From Serilophus lunatus (taxonomy: Eukaryota > Chordata > Aves > Passeriformes > Eurylaimidae), in NCBI GenBank assembly GCA_013399895.1, contig VXBA01011249.1:1810007-1874006 (forward strand): 64,000 bases of DNA, read 5' to 3'. Below the pieces are notes generated by a model that saw nothing but the letters and a program-made list of their open reading frames with translations, was not told where the DNA came from and ran no database searches. Below, one piece after another: positions 50,601 through 63,901 of this stretch. Each line of letters starts with the position of its first letter. Position 1 is the first letter of the stretch. The translations under genes and the position numbers were made by a program.

Positions 50601-53426
50601 TATTATTATTATGTTGCCCATTAAGCAAAGACTCCAAAGTAAAGCTTGTCTTTTGGCCATTCCTCACATGCCTTCTATCTCCATTGTAGCAGATACAACA
50701 GTGATAACCTCAGGTCAGACATGCTGCCCCCGAGAAGGACTGCTAACAAACAGCAGGAAAATGATGGACACCAGACATAGACACTCGAGAGCTTGCAAGA
50801 CTCAGCATTCAGCCCCTGCTCATCAGCTCCATAGAGTCTGACCAGTGACCATTATTCTGCAGCTTCCATTTCACACACTCTTGCTTCCAATCTTTTTCTC
50901 AAGTCACAATCTTGCCTGTAACCAGACTCATCTGTTCCCCAGGATAACAAAAGTAACACTTCAGCCTCACAGCAGTTAAGGGCACTTCCCAGCATTGCTT
51001 TTTTCTGCTTCTGTTAAAAGTGCCCCACTTTATATTCAGTGTAAGCTGGAGGGTTCTTCACTGCTCCATGAAGCTTCCCCTACTGCCGTTACACATTTTC
51101 TTAATTAAGACTTCTCTGCCTGAGTTAATCGAAAAATACTGAAAATGTCAAGTATTTCAAAACTAACTATTGCCAGAAATAGTCACATTGTTTTCAGACA
51201 ATCTTACTTCTGGCAGGCACCCCTGAACGCAGAAACTACAGCAATTTTTACGTTTCTACCTATCCTCCATATTCATTAGTATTGGATAATACTGGTTACT
51301 GCGTAAGTCAGTAATGGGTTGCAATTATATCCTTAAGAGGCTTTCAAGTGGCCAGACCTCTTCCTGTGTGTAAACTCTTCATTTGTGTATAAACTGACTA
51401 CATTTTGCCTTATATCTTACAAAACTGTACTTAGCATTTACCCTCAATGACTCCACCTTCCTCATATAGTCCTTCCACTTTCTGATGGGACCAGCGTTAC
51501 ATATAGTCAAGAAATAAGGAGAGCTTAATGAAGGAACAAAATAGAGTCCTGTCCTGTTGGATGGACTGATTTACCACAGGCCTCAGGAATTTTCGTGCTC
51601 CTTGTTATACCATATATTATCTTTTTGGTGCTTGGAACTATTGATTCTCCTACCTCTTCACCTATAAATTATAACAACTTACCCTGTGGATGAAGAAACA
51701 AGCGTGCTCAGCTCTTCCTTCTTTATGAAAAGTCCTAGACAGGAGTTAGGAGGCAACTTCATGGTTTTAAGTAAAACAATGTTCATTTTTATAATGAGTC
51801 TAACCACAGTCTATAGATAGAACATTGCCTATTTATCTTAATTTCATGACAGACATATTAGCATTCTCTATCACTATGCCATGAATGAAAGACAGGATAA
51901 AGTTTGCCATACACTAATCATTTGTCTAATTGTGGAGCTGCTGCATACAGTTGCTTTTGTACACAGGTAAGAGATGTCAGACTTTGCCAAAACCAGAAAA
52001 ATGACGGCCAGCATCTTTAGAAATGCGTTGCTTTTTAATCACTGAGTAGTGGTTCTTCTGGATTACTATTGGAACAAACAGCTATCTGCAAACCAAGTAT
52101 AGAGACCCAGGATGAATCAGAGTACACCAAATGCTTGTTCTTTAACAGAATGAAACCAATCAACTCTAAAACTGGACTCTAAAGTAGAATCTTTTTTCTT
52201 AAACTTCTTCTCTAGGAAGGATTTTATAAAATGGTGGGAACTCAATACAGCTTGGATTTTTGTCTAACATTTCACACTGTAAGTTATCCATGGAGATTTT
52301 TAAAGATTGCAAATAATTGAGCCTGTAGGAAAAAAAAAATATTGTCAGCAACAATACTGTCAGCTTTTACCTGGCTGGTTGGTCTAATATTTTGGTAAAT
52401 ATATTTTACTTCCTCAGCATGCTCCCTACCTCATCTCATGCAACAGGAATTTGAAAACCCAGACTGTTTAATGGTTTATTTTAACTGATGTCACCAAGAC
52501 ATACAAACACCTCTTTAAAACAGTGCTCTGAGAATAAAAATCAATCCTTTCCATATGGACACTTGCCTCTTTAGATCATCCTTTCAGAAAGATAGCATAG
52601 TTCTTGTGTCCTCTCACTGCAATATGGAGAAGGACACAACTCAACCCAGAGGCAATGTTTCCAAGCATATTTCCTTTCAGTTTGGATTAATCCTTCTGGC
52701 AGGCTTTTATACGCTTTGGAAAATGTATGCTGCTGTGACTTTGCAGCTGCTGTTGACTGTAGCAGTCCTGCCTGAACCCAGTCCAGCGTATGTCACCAAG
52801 AGTCAGTGCTGGAACAAGCACTTCTTAGCAATTGCATCATCACATCACTTCCCAGCAGAGTGTCTTATCACCAATCATCTGAGGACAGAGATTTTTGTTA
52901 ATTTGCCAGATGGAGTTTAGTAGGACAAGTACTTTCTAGAATACCTGAAGCAGAGAAAAAGCTATGTGTGGCCTTCTTTTTCATTTTTCTTTTTACTGAA
53001 AAGTAAAGCAATCAGTGTTAGCTTTGCAAGAAGATCCTCAGGGTTATCCACAAAACCAGAGAACCTCAAGTAAGTAAATGTCTAAAATAAAACCCAGTAA
53101 CGAATGCATTGTTTTCTCTTGCTTCTAACACAATACATCCCACTAAGCCCCTAAACCCAATACTGAATATATTTAATTGTGATCATGCTGAACACAAGAT
53201 TACCGGAGCCAGAAAATGTCTTGGACTTAAATCAACAATTGTTTTCCATTTTGAAAACTTCACAATGAACATGGCTGGAGACCTGGCATCCACTCCCTGA
53301 ACGAAACCCAACATCAGCTCTGGGTCCCCGGAGTCCCAAAACTGAAGTGACCCAAATGCTGCACTGCAAAGGGCAGCAAACCCAAGAACTATCACTGAAT
53401 TTACTATTTTGATAACATAATGCCTT
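47637..53426. other. non-coding, no gene recognised
   Basis: AT-rich unique sequence. A short (TTA)4 lies near 50600. A 121-codon plus frame (52555-52920) is unrecognised and starts in unremarkable sequence. Confidence 0.55.
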
Positions 53427-53622
53427 CAGTCCTGAGCCAGGGACCCTACTGCATTAAGCAACGTGCAAATAATCTTGAAAAAGTATATCCTGCACCAAAG
53501 AACTTACAGTACAAGTTTTAGCAGGCTCCATCATCTATATAGAACAAGCAAGGGGGACAGGAGGGGCACCTGGTAACACAAACACAAGCACATACTGGTA
53601 CAATGAGAATTAGTCATGGCTT
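53427..53622 (+). repeat. possible ancient amniote interspersed repeat
   Basis: The phrases gggaccctactgcatt, tcctgcaccaaagaacttac, agtacaagttttagc and aacaagcaagggggacagga recall an old repeat common in reptile genomes, with the phrase cctgccccaaagagcttaca followed by gtctaa. I cannot name the family with confidence. Recognition is from memory of repeated phrases only. Confidence 0.33.
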
Positions 53623-56102
53623 ACCATCAACTAATTGCAAAAATATATTTTCCAGTAACAGTTCTCACTTTTAACAACAAGAGATGGAATAGAGTGGGTT
53701 GTTTTTTTGTATCTGCATTCTCAGTACTGAACCACCTACAGACAGAAAGCCCTTCTCCTTTTTACTATCATCATGCCATTTTGCTGCATCTTGTGCACTG
53801 AGGAGAAGGGGGAAGTAAACCATGGCAAGCCAATCAACTAGATGCAGACTGACCTTACTTTTTGCAGAAAAAGGGTTTTCTCTTTTCCCCTAAGAGTAAG
53901 AAGATTCCAAGACTTTTCTTATAAGGAGGTGCCAATGAGGTCCTTTATGTAAAAGTTGAGGGCAAACTTATAATTCTCAAAAGCACACTACTTTTTTCTC
54001 TTGCGTGCTTCGTTCTAAGCCTGCTCGTATAACTGTATTTACGAGACCAGCATGTATTAATAAGATTCAATATTCTGCACAATAGCTCAGAGAGAGTGGG
54101 TGATCTTCTACACCTTATTAATTTGAAGAGTGTTAGGCTTATATGCTAATGTTCCCGAGTGTTCTGCTGGGTTGGAAAGGCAAGCCACAGATGATGGTAT
54201 AAGGTGCAATTTGGTTCCAGAGTGAGGGGCTATGAACATAACCTGAGGACTTGCCTTGTGGTGGGTTATGAGCATGAGAGACCAGCTTTGCTCAGCCAAG
54301 GATTATCACATGCTGGCTAAAGGCACTATCACTTTGTGATTCAGTCCACCACTTTTTGTTTTCACCTTGGGCCAGGAACTGCAGCAAGGGGATATCCTTA
54401 GCTCCTCTAGCACAGGGGTAGTTTGGTTCAGACCTCTGAAATTCCTGGATCTTTAAGGAAACTTCAAAAATGCAGGAGGAGAGGCTAGACTCACCTTGCA
54501 AATCCATACTACCACAACATACAAGCCTCTATCCTCTATTAAATTAGAAAGGGCGTCCTCTATTTCTCCCGGAGCTGAGAAATGTTAGCCAAGTAAAGTA
54601 AGTGGATTCATGTGGTCTGAAAGCACACTCATCCAAGCAGACATGAATCCTTTTTCCATTCAAAGCAAGGCATTGTTTGTGAGCTAACTATATATTCCCT
54701 CCTGGTCACAGTGCAAGAAAAACATTCATTCTGTCTTTGACATGATACTATGGTTCTCCAGGCTTCCTCAATATAGTGGGTTCAGGGAAAATTCCTCATT
54801 TGTCCTGCCCTTACAGTTCCCAACAAATGAGTCCTAGAATGACAGAACACCATTTTACTGAACTAACTAGCTGCTTTTGGCTTTTTATTTCTCCCTTATA
54901 ACACAGGGCCTTTTATCTTGGGGCTGTCTCCTCCTGGGCATGACTCCAGCTAGCCTTAGTGCCTACTGCACATGAGCACCATCTATGCAATATCATCACT
55001 GCATTAAAAGTGTACCAAATTCAGGAAAACAGTTTCTTTCTCCACACCTCCCATTTTTAATAAGAATTTTTCCATATGGATAGAGAAATAACATCTGGAA
55101 TTACTGAAGGCTGCCAAAAGGAGAGAATGAAAACAATGAGTTGAGTCACACTTGAACTTGCCAACTTCGTATAATTCAGACCTTCTTGAGGCAGTTTGAA
55201 AAGAAAAAAAATGGTTTAGTTTGGCTTTTATAATGCAACTATTTTTTTTAAATCTGCTGATGTAAGTTGCAGAATCAGCCAAGATATAGCACAGGCATTT
55301 GTCCCTGCAGCACTCTGATATCACAGTATTTCTGTATTTCATCTATATATATGCAACAGTAGATCAATGATCCTCTTACTGAGCAGAGACCCATTGAGCT
55401 ACTGAAATTTCTCTGAGGAGGAGACATTGAGCCTCACTGGACCTTTTCATTTCATCCCACAACGCAGTGGCAGAGAATTGAAAGTGTCCTAAAAGCCCCT
55501 TTACTTCTCGCATATCCATTAACAGCACTGCTATGCTCTGGTAAAATTTAAAATGGTTGCATGCCATTCAACTGTAGCCCCTGTAGAAGATCAGCTCCTG
55601 TATGATTGCCATAACCTTTATCAAAGACTTTACATTTCTCTGTCTAGTCTAGGGAAGACCTTCAAGTGTTTCTATGGTCTGAATTTTTCACCTCTTTTCA
55701 CCTCAAACAGTTATGCTGTGCACATAACATGGGCCTACCAGAGCTAATGATTACATTGCCAGGACAGAATGAACAATTTCAGTTTAATGAAACTCTAGTA
55801 AAATATTCTGTGAAAAAGTCAAAAATATGAATCAAGTCAGGCAGCCTGGGGAGCTTTCCATGAAATTTAAATGCAAATGTATGTGTGTCACATGGAGGAG
55901 GAAAAGAGCAAGCCTGAGCCTTGTATACAAGAGAGAAGACCAGCAAAGCACAATAATCAATAGACAGCAGAGAAGTATATGTAGCACTACTTCAGGAAGA
56001 ATCTAATAGGGAGCTTGAGGTAACAGGCTTAGCTAGAAAAAAATACAATCAAACTTTCTCCTGCTGATTAATACACAACATATTTAGGGATTTATAGATG
56101 CT
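53623..56102. other. non-coding, no gene recognised
   Basis: Unique AT-rich sequence. The largest frame is 112 codons (55004-55342, minus) and is unrecognised. Confidence 0.55.
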
Positions 56103-56162
56103 ATTTGTATCTATAAATCTATACTATTACTATAGTATTTGTATCTGTATATCTATACTATT
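56103..56162. repeat. 34-bp-period imperfect tandem repeat
   Basis: atttgtatct...ctatactatt occurs at 56103-56128 and again at 56137-56162, with 24 of 26 bases identical and a period of 34. It sits in a TAT-rich stretch just before a short CATC-rich patch (56192-56211). Confidence 0.93.
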
Positions 56163-59100
56163 TACCTGAATCCAAGACATACCAAACTTAATCATCCATC
56201 CATGCATCCATTCGTTTTTCTCCTTAAGGAAACCACTCCAAAGATTTAACTTTAGCTGTCTGCCAGGTCAGGCAGGGTTGTATGGTTCATATCTAGGCAA
56301 AGCATGTGAAATTGTTATCTATCCTGTGCATTATAATCTGACAAATGAGAAAAGATGTAGGGTCACGCAGTATTACAACAGGAGATGCTACACTCTCCTC
56401 ATAAAAGCAACTCTTTTACAAAAACACTTCTACTAGTACTTGGAAAATGGAAAAGCCCTTGGAAACAAAAACATTATTATTTAGAGTAACATCACCCTTG
56501 TCTGACATTATTTTACTGCTGTTGTTACTGTTTCTCTTTAAGGAGGAACAGGAGACACTCATAGTGGCTTTAACAGCAATATCCCAATGTGGTAATTCCA
56601 CTGTGGCTTCAACAGTCCATTACCGGCTCAGGCACCTACTGTCCTCCTTTCATTTCACAAAAGCTGCCATTTCATCAGGCTATGGCAAACCACTTTCTGC
56701 ACAGCTAGCATACCCCCTTTCCCTCGGTGCAAAGCTACTGGAAATTCTTATCAAGCTTGCCCACTCCATTGTTCCATACTACCACATGTTATCAGAGAAG
56801 CCACTGCCCATATAGTACATGTCAGCTTTTTCTTTTCACTAAGTCCACTGGCAACTGTTCCAGTAGCTCTTCTTGCCTTAAAGGCTTTAAACCCACCAAG
56901 ATGACCGAGCAGCTAGAGATGCACTAACACAACTCTTTTACATGGATAGACCTTTGTTCCAGGATAAGGCAGGGTAGGACTCAGTATTTAGTTTAAAAGC
57001 CTTCATAAATAGTAAGCTAAAACAAGCCCATCTAGTTTAATATCAAAATGAGAATGTCTACAAGATGTGGCTATGCTGATTTAGCTTTACTGTTTCAAAT
57101 TCACTCCTTATCTTACACCAAGAGTTTTCCCATTTAGACAGTGTAAGGCTGCTAAATGATAGTTAACCACCCACTATTTTGTACGATTAACTTACTGTCA
57201 TTTAACATGAAATGTTTAGGCAAACCGTGAGAGAGATCAGAATTCTGATCCTCATATTAAAAAGAAAAGGGCTGCAGGCATTAGATTATGAAATATGATT
57301 TCCCAGCATATATTAAATTCTGGGTTAATGTTCTTTTTGATATCACAGAAAGTCAAACCTCATTTCATAAGAGAGCACTTCAACATGCTTTGCATACAGC
57401 ATGCTTTCCCTTGATAAAGTCTCTGTGCTGCAGCAAACTTGGAATTTGATCAGAACCTCTGGGACACACAGCAGTGGGTGTGGAGGAGAGCAAAACCCAC
57501 ACCATGAACCTCATCTCACAGCAGTTTTACAGCAAACACAAACAAGAGGAATGAACCAAGGGGCTCAGTAGAAAGCATCACAGACTTGAATTACACTGCA
57601 GGAGGGACTGAAGATGCAGAGCCTAGCTGGTACAGCAATGCTACTTACAGCACACACCGGATGTGTATATGTTGACAATATTTCTGCAAGAGCCATGGCA
57701 GAATGATAAAAAAGATGCATTTAGGACCATCTGTGACCAAAAGGGTACTGAGGCCTGAACTTTTTCACACACTCTCAGTCTAACTACAGAAAAACTTATA
57801 TGACCTAAGCTTAGTTGCAGTTTACGTGTTTGTGCCTGATTCTCATGAAGTACAGACTTTCAGAGGGAAGTTCCCCTCTGTTCTCACAGTCTTGCACAAT
57901 TTGTTCACATGTTCCTTTAGCTTTAGCATACTTCAACATGAAATATGGGTTGAAAACAAAAGCACAACTGTTTATAAGAAAACCTAGCATACCTGATTTG
58001 TTAGAGAAAAATCAGCAGGAGGCTGCATAGAGGAGGGAAGTTTGGAACAAAATGCACAGAGTGCCCTGATAATCTAGGGATAAACAAATTACCAAAAGAC
58101 ACAACCAACCACTTTAAATCCCTCCTTCTCCTCTTTCACTTGGGCAGATAGTTCTCCAGAAGCAGAAGATTCCTCCAATTAATGAGTGATACTTTGAGGT
58201 CAACAGAGTGGGGCTTTACCCAACAAGTTTAAAGTGCAGGTCCACCACTGGCAGTCTGTCTTTTAAATTTGTTACTTTGATTGTGCCATGCTCTGGACCA
58301 ACTCTCTGTATAGATGGCTGCTAAATTTGCAGGCTGACACAGTCACACGTGGCATGTTAAGCCCCATCACAGGACTATCCTCATCTGACTGCAATTGCTG
58401 AACACAAGTCAAGAGCCAGTCAAGAGCCTTTCACCATTCTCCAGTTTACCTCAGTTTGGAGCATCCTCTGTGGTACACACCACCACACTACTTGTGCATT
58501 AGCAAGACACTGCTGGCAGAAAGCAATAAGCTGCTATCCCGCAAATACCTGCTCTTCCTTTGCAGAAACCCTTACTGTTATGCAAGCAGGTGTTGATCTC
58601 ATGCAGTGACTGTGCTTGAGTACTTTCTGCGGTGCTCCCAGACAATATGCTTTCCATAGACAAAAGTGAATTTTCAAGATATTCTGGGCAGCAGATCATA
58701 ACCTATATCCAATAGAAAGGTTTCCACAGCAGACCATATGAAAAAAATGGCAGGACTTGCCCAAAGTCTAGTAATACTGATGGTTTACTGTACAGCATTC
58801 TAGAGGTGTTCCACATGTTGTTTGGAATCACAGGCAGCAGGCTTGAGTTAATACTTAGACAAAGATCCCTATATCATCTAAAACAATTAATATGTTTATT
58901 AAAAAATTGCAGGTAATACAGTCAAAAAGCAACAATGTGTGATTATCTATATTTTATTAATATCTATTGTTATTTAATGAACTTCATTATGTTTTGTAAG
59001 TGATTAAGACTCTTTCATATCAATTCTTACAAAAAAAATACCAGACTCTTCTCCAGTGAAATCTTATCCCCTTCCTTCACCATCCCATACAGTAGATGCT

Positions 59101-61839
59101 TTGTAAATTGTGATCACCTTTTATCACACAGTTCTTTCATTTGTTACAACTCATTTTGATGGATGTCTTGATGTGTGATTTGATATTTGCTTTGTTAAAA
59201 AAGACAAAACATATATGGTATGAGAAATTTACTTATATTTAGTAATTATTCAGTTGCTTTTCCCTGTGTGTCATGGTTCATATTGCCTGCCCTTCCCAAG
59301 ATCCTCTCTAATTTAGGAAGGGGAAAGAGAATATTTATTAATATCATCAGATTCAGTGTTCTCTTTAAGCCTATGTTGCATCCGAAAATACATATAAGGA
59401 AGTTCAGATATGTCTCCTTCTCTCCCTTTTAGCAGTCCTCAACAATGAAAACTAAGTGCTTTCATCATTACCAATCAAAGCAGGACCATAGTTTTGCCTG
59501 CTGGGCAAATTACCCTGCTGTAAATTGTGTTGATCTAGGAAATCACAAGCTATTTGAAGGTCTTTGTTAGTGGAACTACCACAAGAAATGGCCCGGGTTT
59601 CCCTGTACACAAAAATACTACATTAGCTACGAAAACAATTTCTGTTTTAAAATCTAATTTTAATCAATATATCCACCAAGTCTTTATATCCATGGACGGA
59701 ACAATCACATCTTATAGGACGGGTAGCAAAACTTTGTTCATATCTTCAATCCTTAAAAAAATAAGAACATGCCTTCCCCCTCTCTCCCTTCCCCCACCCA
59801 CTCCCTGTGAGGACACGTATGATTTAGCTTTGGTATAATCCTGTTATGTTTCCTTCTTAAAAAATAATATAAACTGAATAGATCTAAATAAATAGCAAAC
59901 CTTTATAGTTTACTTCAGCACAAATTATTGATGATGTTAACTTTTAATGCAACTCTGTGGTAACTTAGTTCATTTAGTTATGAAATGGCATGTTTGAATA
60001 TGTTAGGAGCTAAAACCGTGACTTATTTTGTAAAGTATTAGGGACCAAATTGCAATATATTCCAAAGACATTGGTATTGAAGGAAATAAAATTGAGCTTT
60101 AGAACAACAAAAAAATACCAAAACTTTAGAGAAATGAGAGCTCAAATCCAATGTCATTTAAGATACTCATTTGAGTAACTGAGTTATTGTACACATTCCC
60201 CAAACACACAACATATTTTGAGTTTATGACTAAAGCAGAAGACTTAAAAAGGAGTTATGTCCACATTTTGTTATTTTACTCATTCTTGAGAGTGGGTTTT
60301 TTGCACAGAAATTCTTACTTAAGAGATGAAAATAAAAAACCATACCAGGTTTTCTGAGTGCCACTTCTACCAAACTATGAGAAGAACTAAATGCCAAATA
60401 ATTGTTTAACAAAGAGTTAGGTGAAAACATTTAAACAAAAAGCTTTTAGTTCACTTTTTGTGAAGAGTAGCTATTCAGAGAGAGCAATAGCTTAATACAA
60501 GATTAAAAAAAAACAAAATCCAACAACTAAAACTGAAAACTATTTCTGTTTCCACTTCATGTAAGAACATTTTTAAAGCACCTTGCAGGACTTACAAGCC
60601 ATTGGTATCAGGGCTTGTCAGGGCCTTCACACCAAACAGCAGGTGTTTTGCCATGAACTTGAGTACAAATCTCTTTCTAGTTACCCAGTTTTAGCAATTC
60701 TCATGTTATTCCAGGCGTGTCTTGAAACTTTTCATTCAGATGATGAGGTGAGTTACTTTACTTTTGTTTGGGGAGTGGGTGGGGATGAATTGTTTCTAAA
60801 CATATACAGCTCTAGCCTTGTGGTTATGGTAAATAACTGAAAAAATGATCAAGAGTGCACCTCCATGACCTCAAATAAACACACACAAAAAAGGGATATT
60901 TTTTTTTAGTTTGTTTAATTATATGGATGAGTTTGACAATGTGAGGACACAGGAAAAAGAAACATAAGAAATATGAGCAATGTGAGAGAATTTTCTGTGA
61001 GTAGAATACAGCTATAAACCAGAAACCTTGAAGCCCCAAGAAAGGAAGCAAAAAGTAGCTTACCTCACACGCAGCCTGAAGATATGATATGCTGCAGCAT
61101 CCTACATAAGTCTGGCCCCACTTCAAGGCTAAGCAATCCAGACTTTTTAATTCTTTTGCCTATATTCTTTTCACTCTCCCAAGAGACATGACACTAAAAC
61201 AAAAGACCAGGGATTATTATATTAATACACAGCAAATAGGCTTTTGCCTCTAAAACTTTACATGAACTGATGTTAGGCATGTAACAGTACAGTTTGCAAC
61301 AGTTTCTTCTCAATCAACTTATACATCACCATCATTTACCTGGAATATGGAAGTTACTGTATTTGGAAAGGAAAATTAAAGAAAAAAAATGGATGGGGAG
61401 AAGAGGGAACAGAATCTTTTTTGTATAAGCTGCTTTCTTCCATTAGACAAACAGCATCTTATGCTGCATCTAGTAATTATGGAACTTTTCCCAAGATATT
61501 AAAAATAACTTTGCAATTTATCTCTGTGTCATGGTTAGCGTTGTGACATTATTACTGAAACGTAACTGCATCACCAAGGAGACAACATACAACAACACTA
61601 GTTTGTAAACTGTCAGGTGTCCAATGTGCAGCATCAGTAGATGCTTTCATAGTAATGGAAATAAGAAGAGCTGTCATTATTCACTGAAATCAAAGCTCAC
61701 AGACACCTTAAATGGATGCCAGTTTAAGATTCAGATCAGATGTTCCTGATACCAACTTCTTCCTATAACCAGGGTCAGCACAGTCCTCCTGGCTGACAAG
61801 AAGTTTGAATTGTTTTCTAAGACTGAGGAAAAAAGCGTC
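56163..61839. other. non-coding, no gene recognised
   Basis: AT-rich, with a pyrimidine-rich stretch at 59772-59806. A 122-codon plus frame (56447-56815) has one hydrophobic run (IILLLLLLFLF) from CTG/TTA-rich DNA and is unrecognised. Confidence 0.55.
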
Positions 61840-61861
61840 GGGGGGGGGAAGGGGGTGGAGG
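61840..61861 (+). repeat. G-rich tract, possible quadruplex
   Basis: G9, then AA, G5, T, GG, A, GG. Splitting the G9 run allows three G-triplets plus a fourth strand, so a two- or three-tetrad quadruplex is conceivable on the + strand. Confidence 0.6.
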
Positions 61862-63234
61862 ATGACAACAGATTAGAAAGGAACTGTAAGGTGATGAATG
61901 GAGCCTGCCCCTGCAAGCCTTCTAGGTTATCTTCATCTCTATGCCCACTGGGAATTGACTCACAGGTGTTTAGGAAGAAGCAGCTGCCTGCTTTGTAACA
62001 TTTCAGCTTTTGCCTCCAGGTTGAGAAGAGTTTACAGGATGAGATACACAACAGAGAGGAGACAGTCTGCTGGAGATATCAAACTGCATTTGCTACATCC
62101 AGTGTAGAGCTCATCTGGCAAGTGAGCAGAAAAGCTTCTACATTTCAAACTCAAAAAAGTTTGGTCCCATCCCATTGACAAAAGGCAGAGACTCTGAAAG
62201 AGGAAATACATTTTAAGTAAATTAATGCCATTAGCAAATTCAGAGCTGCTGAAAGCTGCTTGACATGAGCTGGCATTTCTGAAGACTGACATTCTCCAGT
62301 TGCAGGGCAAACAAAACAGAAGGAAGCATTGCCCAGCTTTCCCCACCGAAGGTCCTAGGGCAGAGGTGGAGGGTGGGAACACGCACATGCCAAAATCCTG
62401 GCCAACACCAAGCAGGACCTTCATATTAAGTAGTCATGCATTGTATCACTTCTGCCTTGCTCCACACCAAGCCCTTCAGCTCTTCCTCTTGAGGGTAAGA
62501 GGCACACAAGGAAATTGTACACCAATTGAAAAAACTTATTTTCTCAGTGCAATCTGAACTAATGAATTTAAATTTAAACCTAATTTAAAGCAATGGATTG
62601 AGAAATCAACACAACATAATGAACTCTAGGATTTTTATAGATTTCTAATAAATTACAGTCTGTCACCAGCACAGTCATGACAGCATTTATGTAAGCAATA
62701 TCACACTTTTTGATAGTTTTCCTTTTCACAAATATAAAACAGACTCGCAGCATACCTGAAGATAAGCCCAGCAGATAGGAATCCCCGAGGCTTTATATTG
62801 CCTTGCCCCAAACTAATTAATATGGTATGATCCTGTTTTCAAAGAGTCATTGGTGATTTATAAAGTAAGCAAAAATTTACATTATTCCAATCTGACACAT
62901 GGTGAACCTGAGGCATGTTAAGGTTTACAGGAAAGAAAGAAAACTAAAAGCTGAGTTTTTAAAACAATACTAAGCAACCAATATCTGCACCCATAATCCA
63001 CAAAGTTTGCCAGTCACACGATTCCGTAGTTTTACTAAAACCTTTGTCCTAGGAAGATTACTTATCTCCAAGTCAATAGGAACATAAATTTTTATGAAGC
63101 AAGAGACAAAATCTGAGCAAACTCCCCCACCCCTCACGCAGCATGCAACTTCAATCTCCAAAGTCATGTTAAGTCCAGAACCACACTAAGCCTCCCCAAG
63201 ATGCATGTGAGCAAAGAAGAAAGGATTGAATGAC
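61862..63234. other. non-coding, no gene recognised
   Basis: A 130-codon minus frame (62032-62424) is unrecognised. A 12-bp palindrome tttaaatttaaa lies near 62567. No repeats named. Confidence 0.55.
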
Positions 63235-63580
63235 CGGAAAGGAGGCGTTTCTTAGTTCAAAGAGTCGCCGAATCTATTTACAAAGGAGACCGAGAGGTCG
63301 GAGCGGGGCCCGTGCAGACATTCAGAATTAGCCCCAGCAGAAACAGACCCTGCATCACTTTGCAGCGTGCAAACTTTGTTCTATTAGCGAAACTATAGTA
63401 ACTACATGACCACTGGGGATTAGCGTGACCCTGGGTCGTAAAACTTGATCGCAGTAGATTAGCAAAAGATCAGGTCAGCACTGGAGAGGAGAGCTTTTTT
63501 CTTTTAAGGAGAGAGCGTCAGGAACAGGATGCTAATTCTGCTTTGGATCAGTAGTAAAACACATACATGACAAACCAAAC
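63235..63580. promoter_or_regulatory. CpG-enriched segment, candidate regulatory DNA
   Basis: I count 15 CpGs in 346 bp (63235, 63246, 63266, 63269, 63291, 63299, 63304, 63311, 63366, 63388, 63424, 63437, 63450, 63516, 63580), densest at 63235-63311. This is the strongest sustained CpG density in the window, although the segment is only moderately GC-rich and is too short for a classic island. A GGGGATTA (OTX/bicoid-like) motif at 63415-63422 and an AGGTCA nuclear-receptor half site near 63473 are present. It could be a conserved enhancer or the edge of a promoter continuing beyond the window. Confidence 0.35.
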
Positions 63581-63763
63581 GTGTGCTTACAAATATTTTG
63601 TCATATTAGATTAAATTATAGCACACAGACTAAACAGAGAAATCTGAAATGGAGGGTCTTGTGTTTGGGATATCCTTGGAGCTTTTATACAAAGAAAGAG
63701 AGGAGTTTATACTTTGGCATTGCACAGCGCACAGTCATCTCATACCTGCTGTCTAACACAAAC

Positions 63764-63901
63764 ATGGCTCACTGTATGGCAGCGATGTATCTGTCAGTGA
63801 AAGAACACATATGTTTAACCATCATAATCCTTCTCCTTGGCTACCAATTTTACTGTGCTGCCCTTTGGCTTTCTGTGGTGCTTCTTGTCCTTTCCAGATA
63901 A
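63764..63901 (+). other. candidate 45-residue membrane microprotein frame
   Basis: An ATG at 63764 sits in a strong vertebrate start context (A at -3, G at +4) and opens 45 codons to a TAA at 63899. The peptide begins MAHCMAAMYLSVKEH. From residue 16 it is almost wholly hydrophobic (segments ICLTIIILLLGY and LWLSVVLLVLSR), as for a single membrane helix or signal anchor. A TATA-like TTTATAC lies about 75 bases upstream (63684-63690) and the CpG-enriched segment ends about 180 bases upstream. The frame stays open further 5', to about 63581. Hydrophobic short frames are common in T-rich DNA and I recognise no homologue, so this stays a hypothesis. Confidence 0.13.

Noticed and set aside
58195..58250. 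gaggtcaacagagtggggctttacc, like a common reptile repeat phrase
   Set aside because: The similarity is limited to one short phrase without extension.
59269..61536. tgtcatggtt at 59269 and 61527, resembling the start of some avian LTRs, as a possible LTR pair
   Set aside because: Only ten bases agree; sequence after each copy differs and no CA-ended LTR can be traced.
62032..62424. 130-codon minus-strand frame
   Set aside because: Starts in unremarkable sequence, has no recognised domain or splice context, and is near the expected upper range of chance frames.
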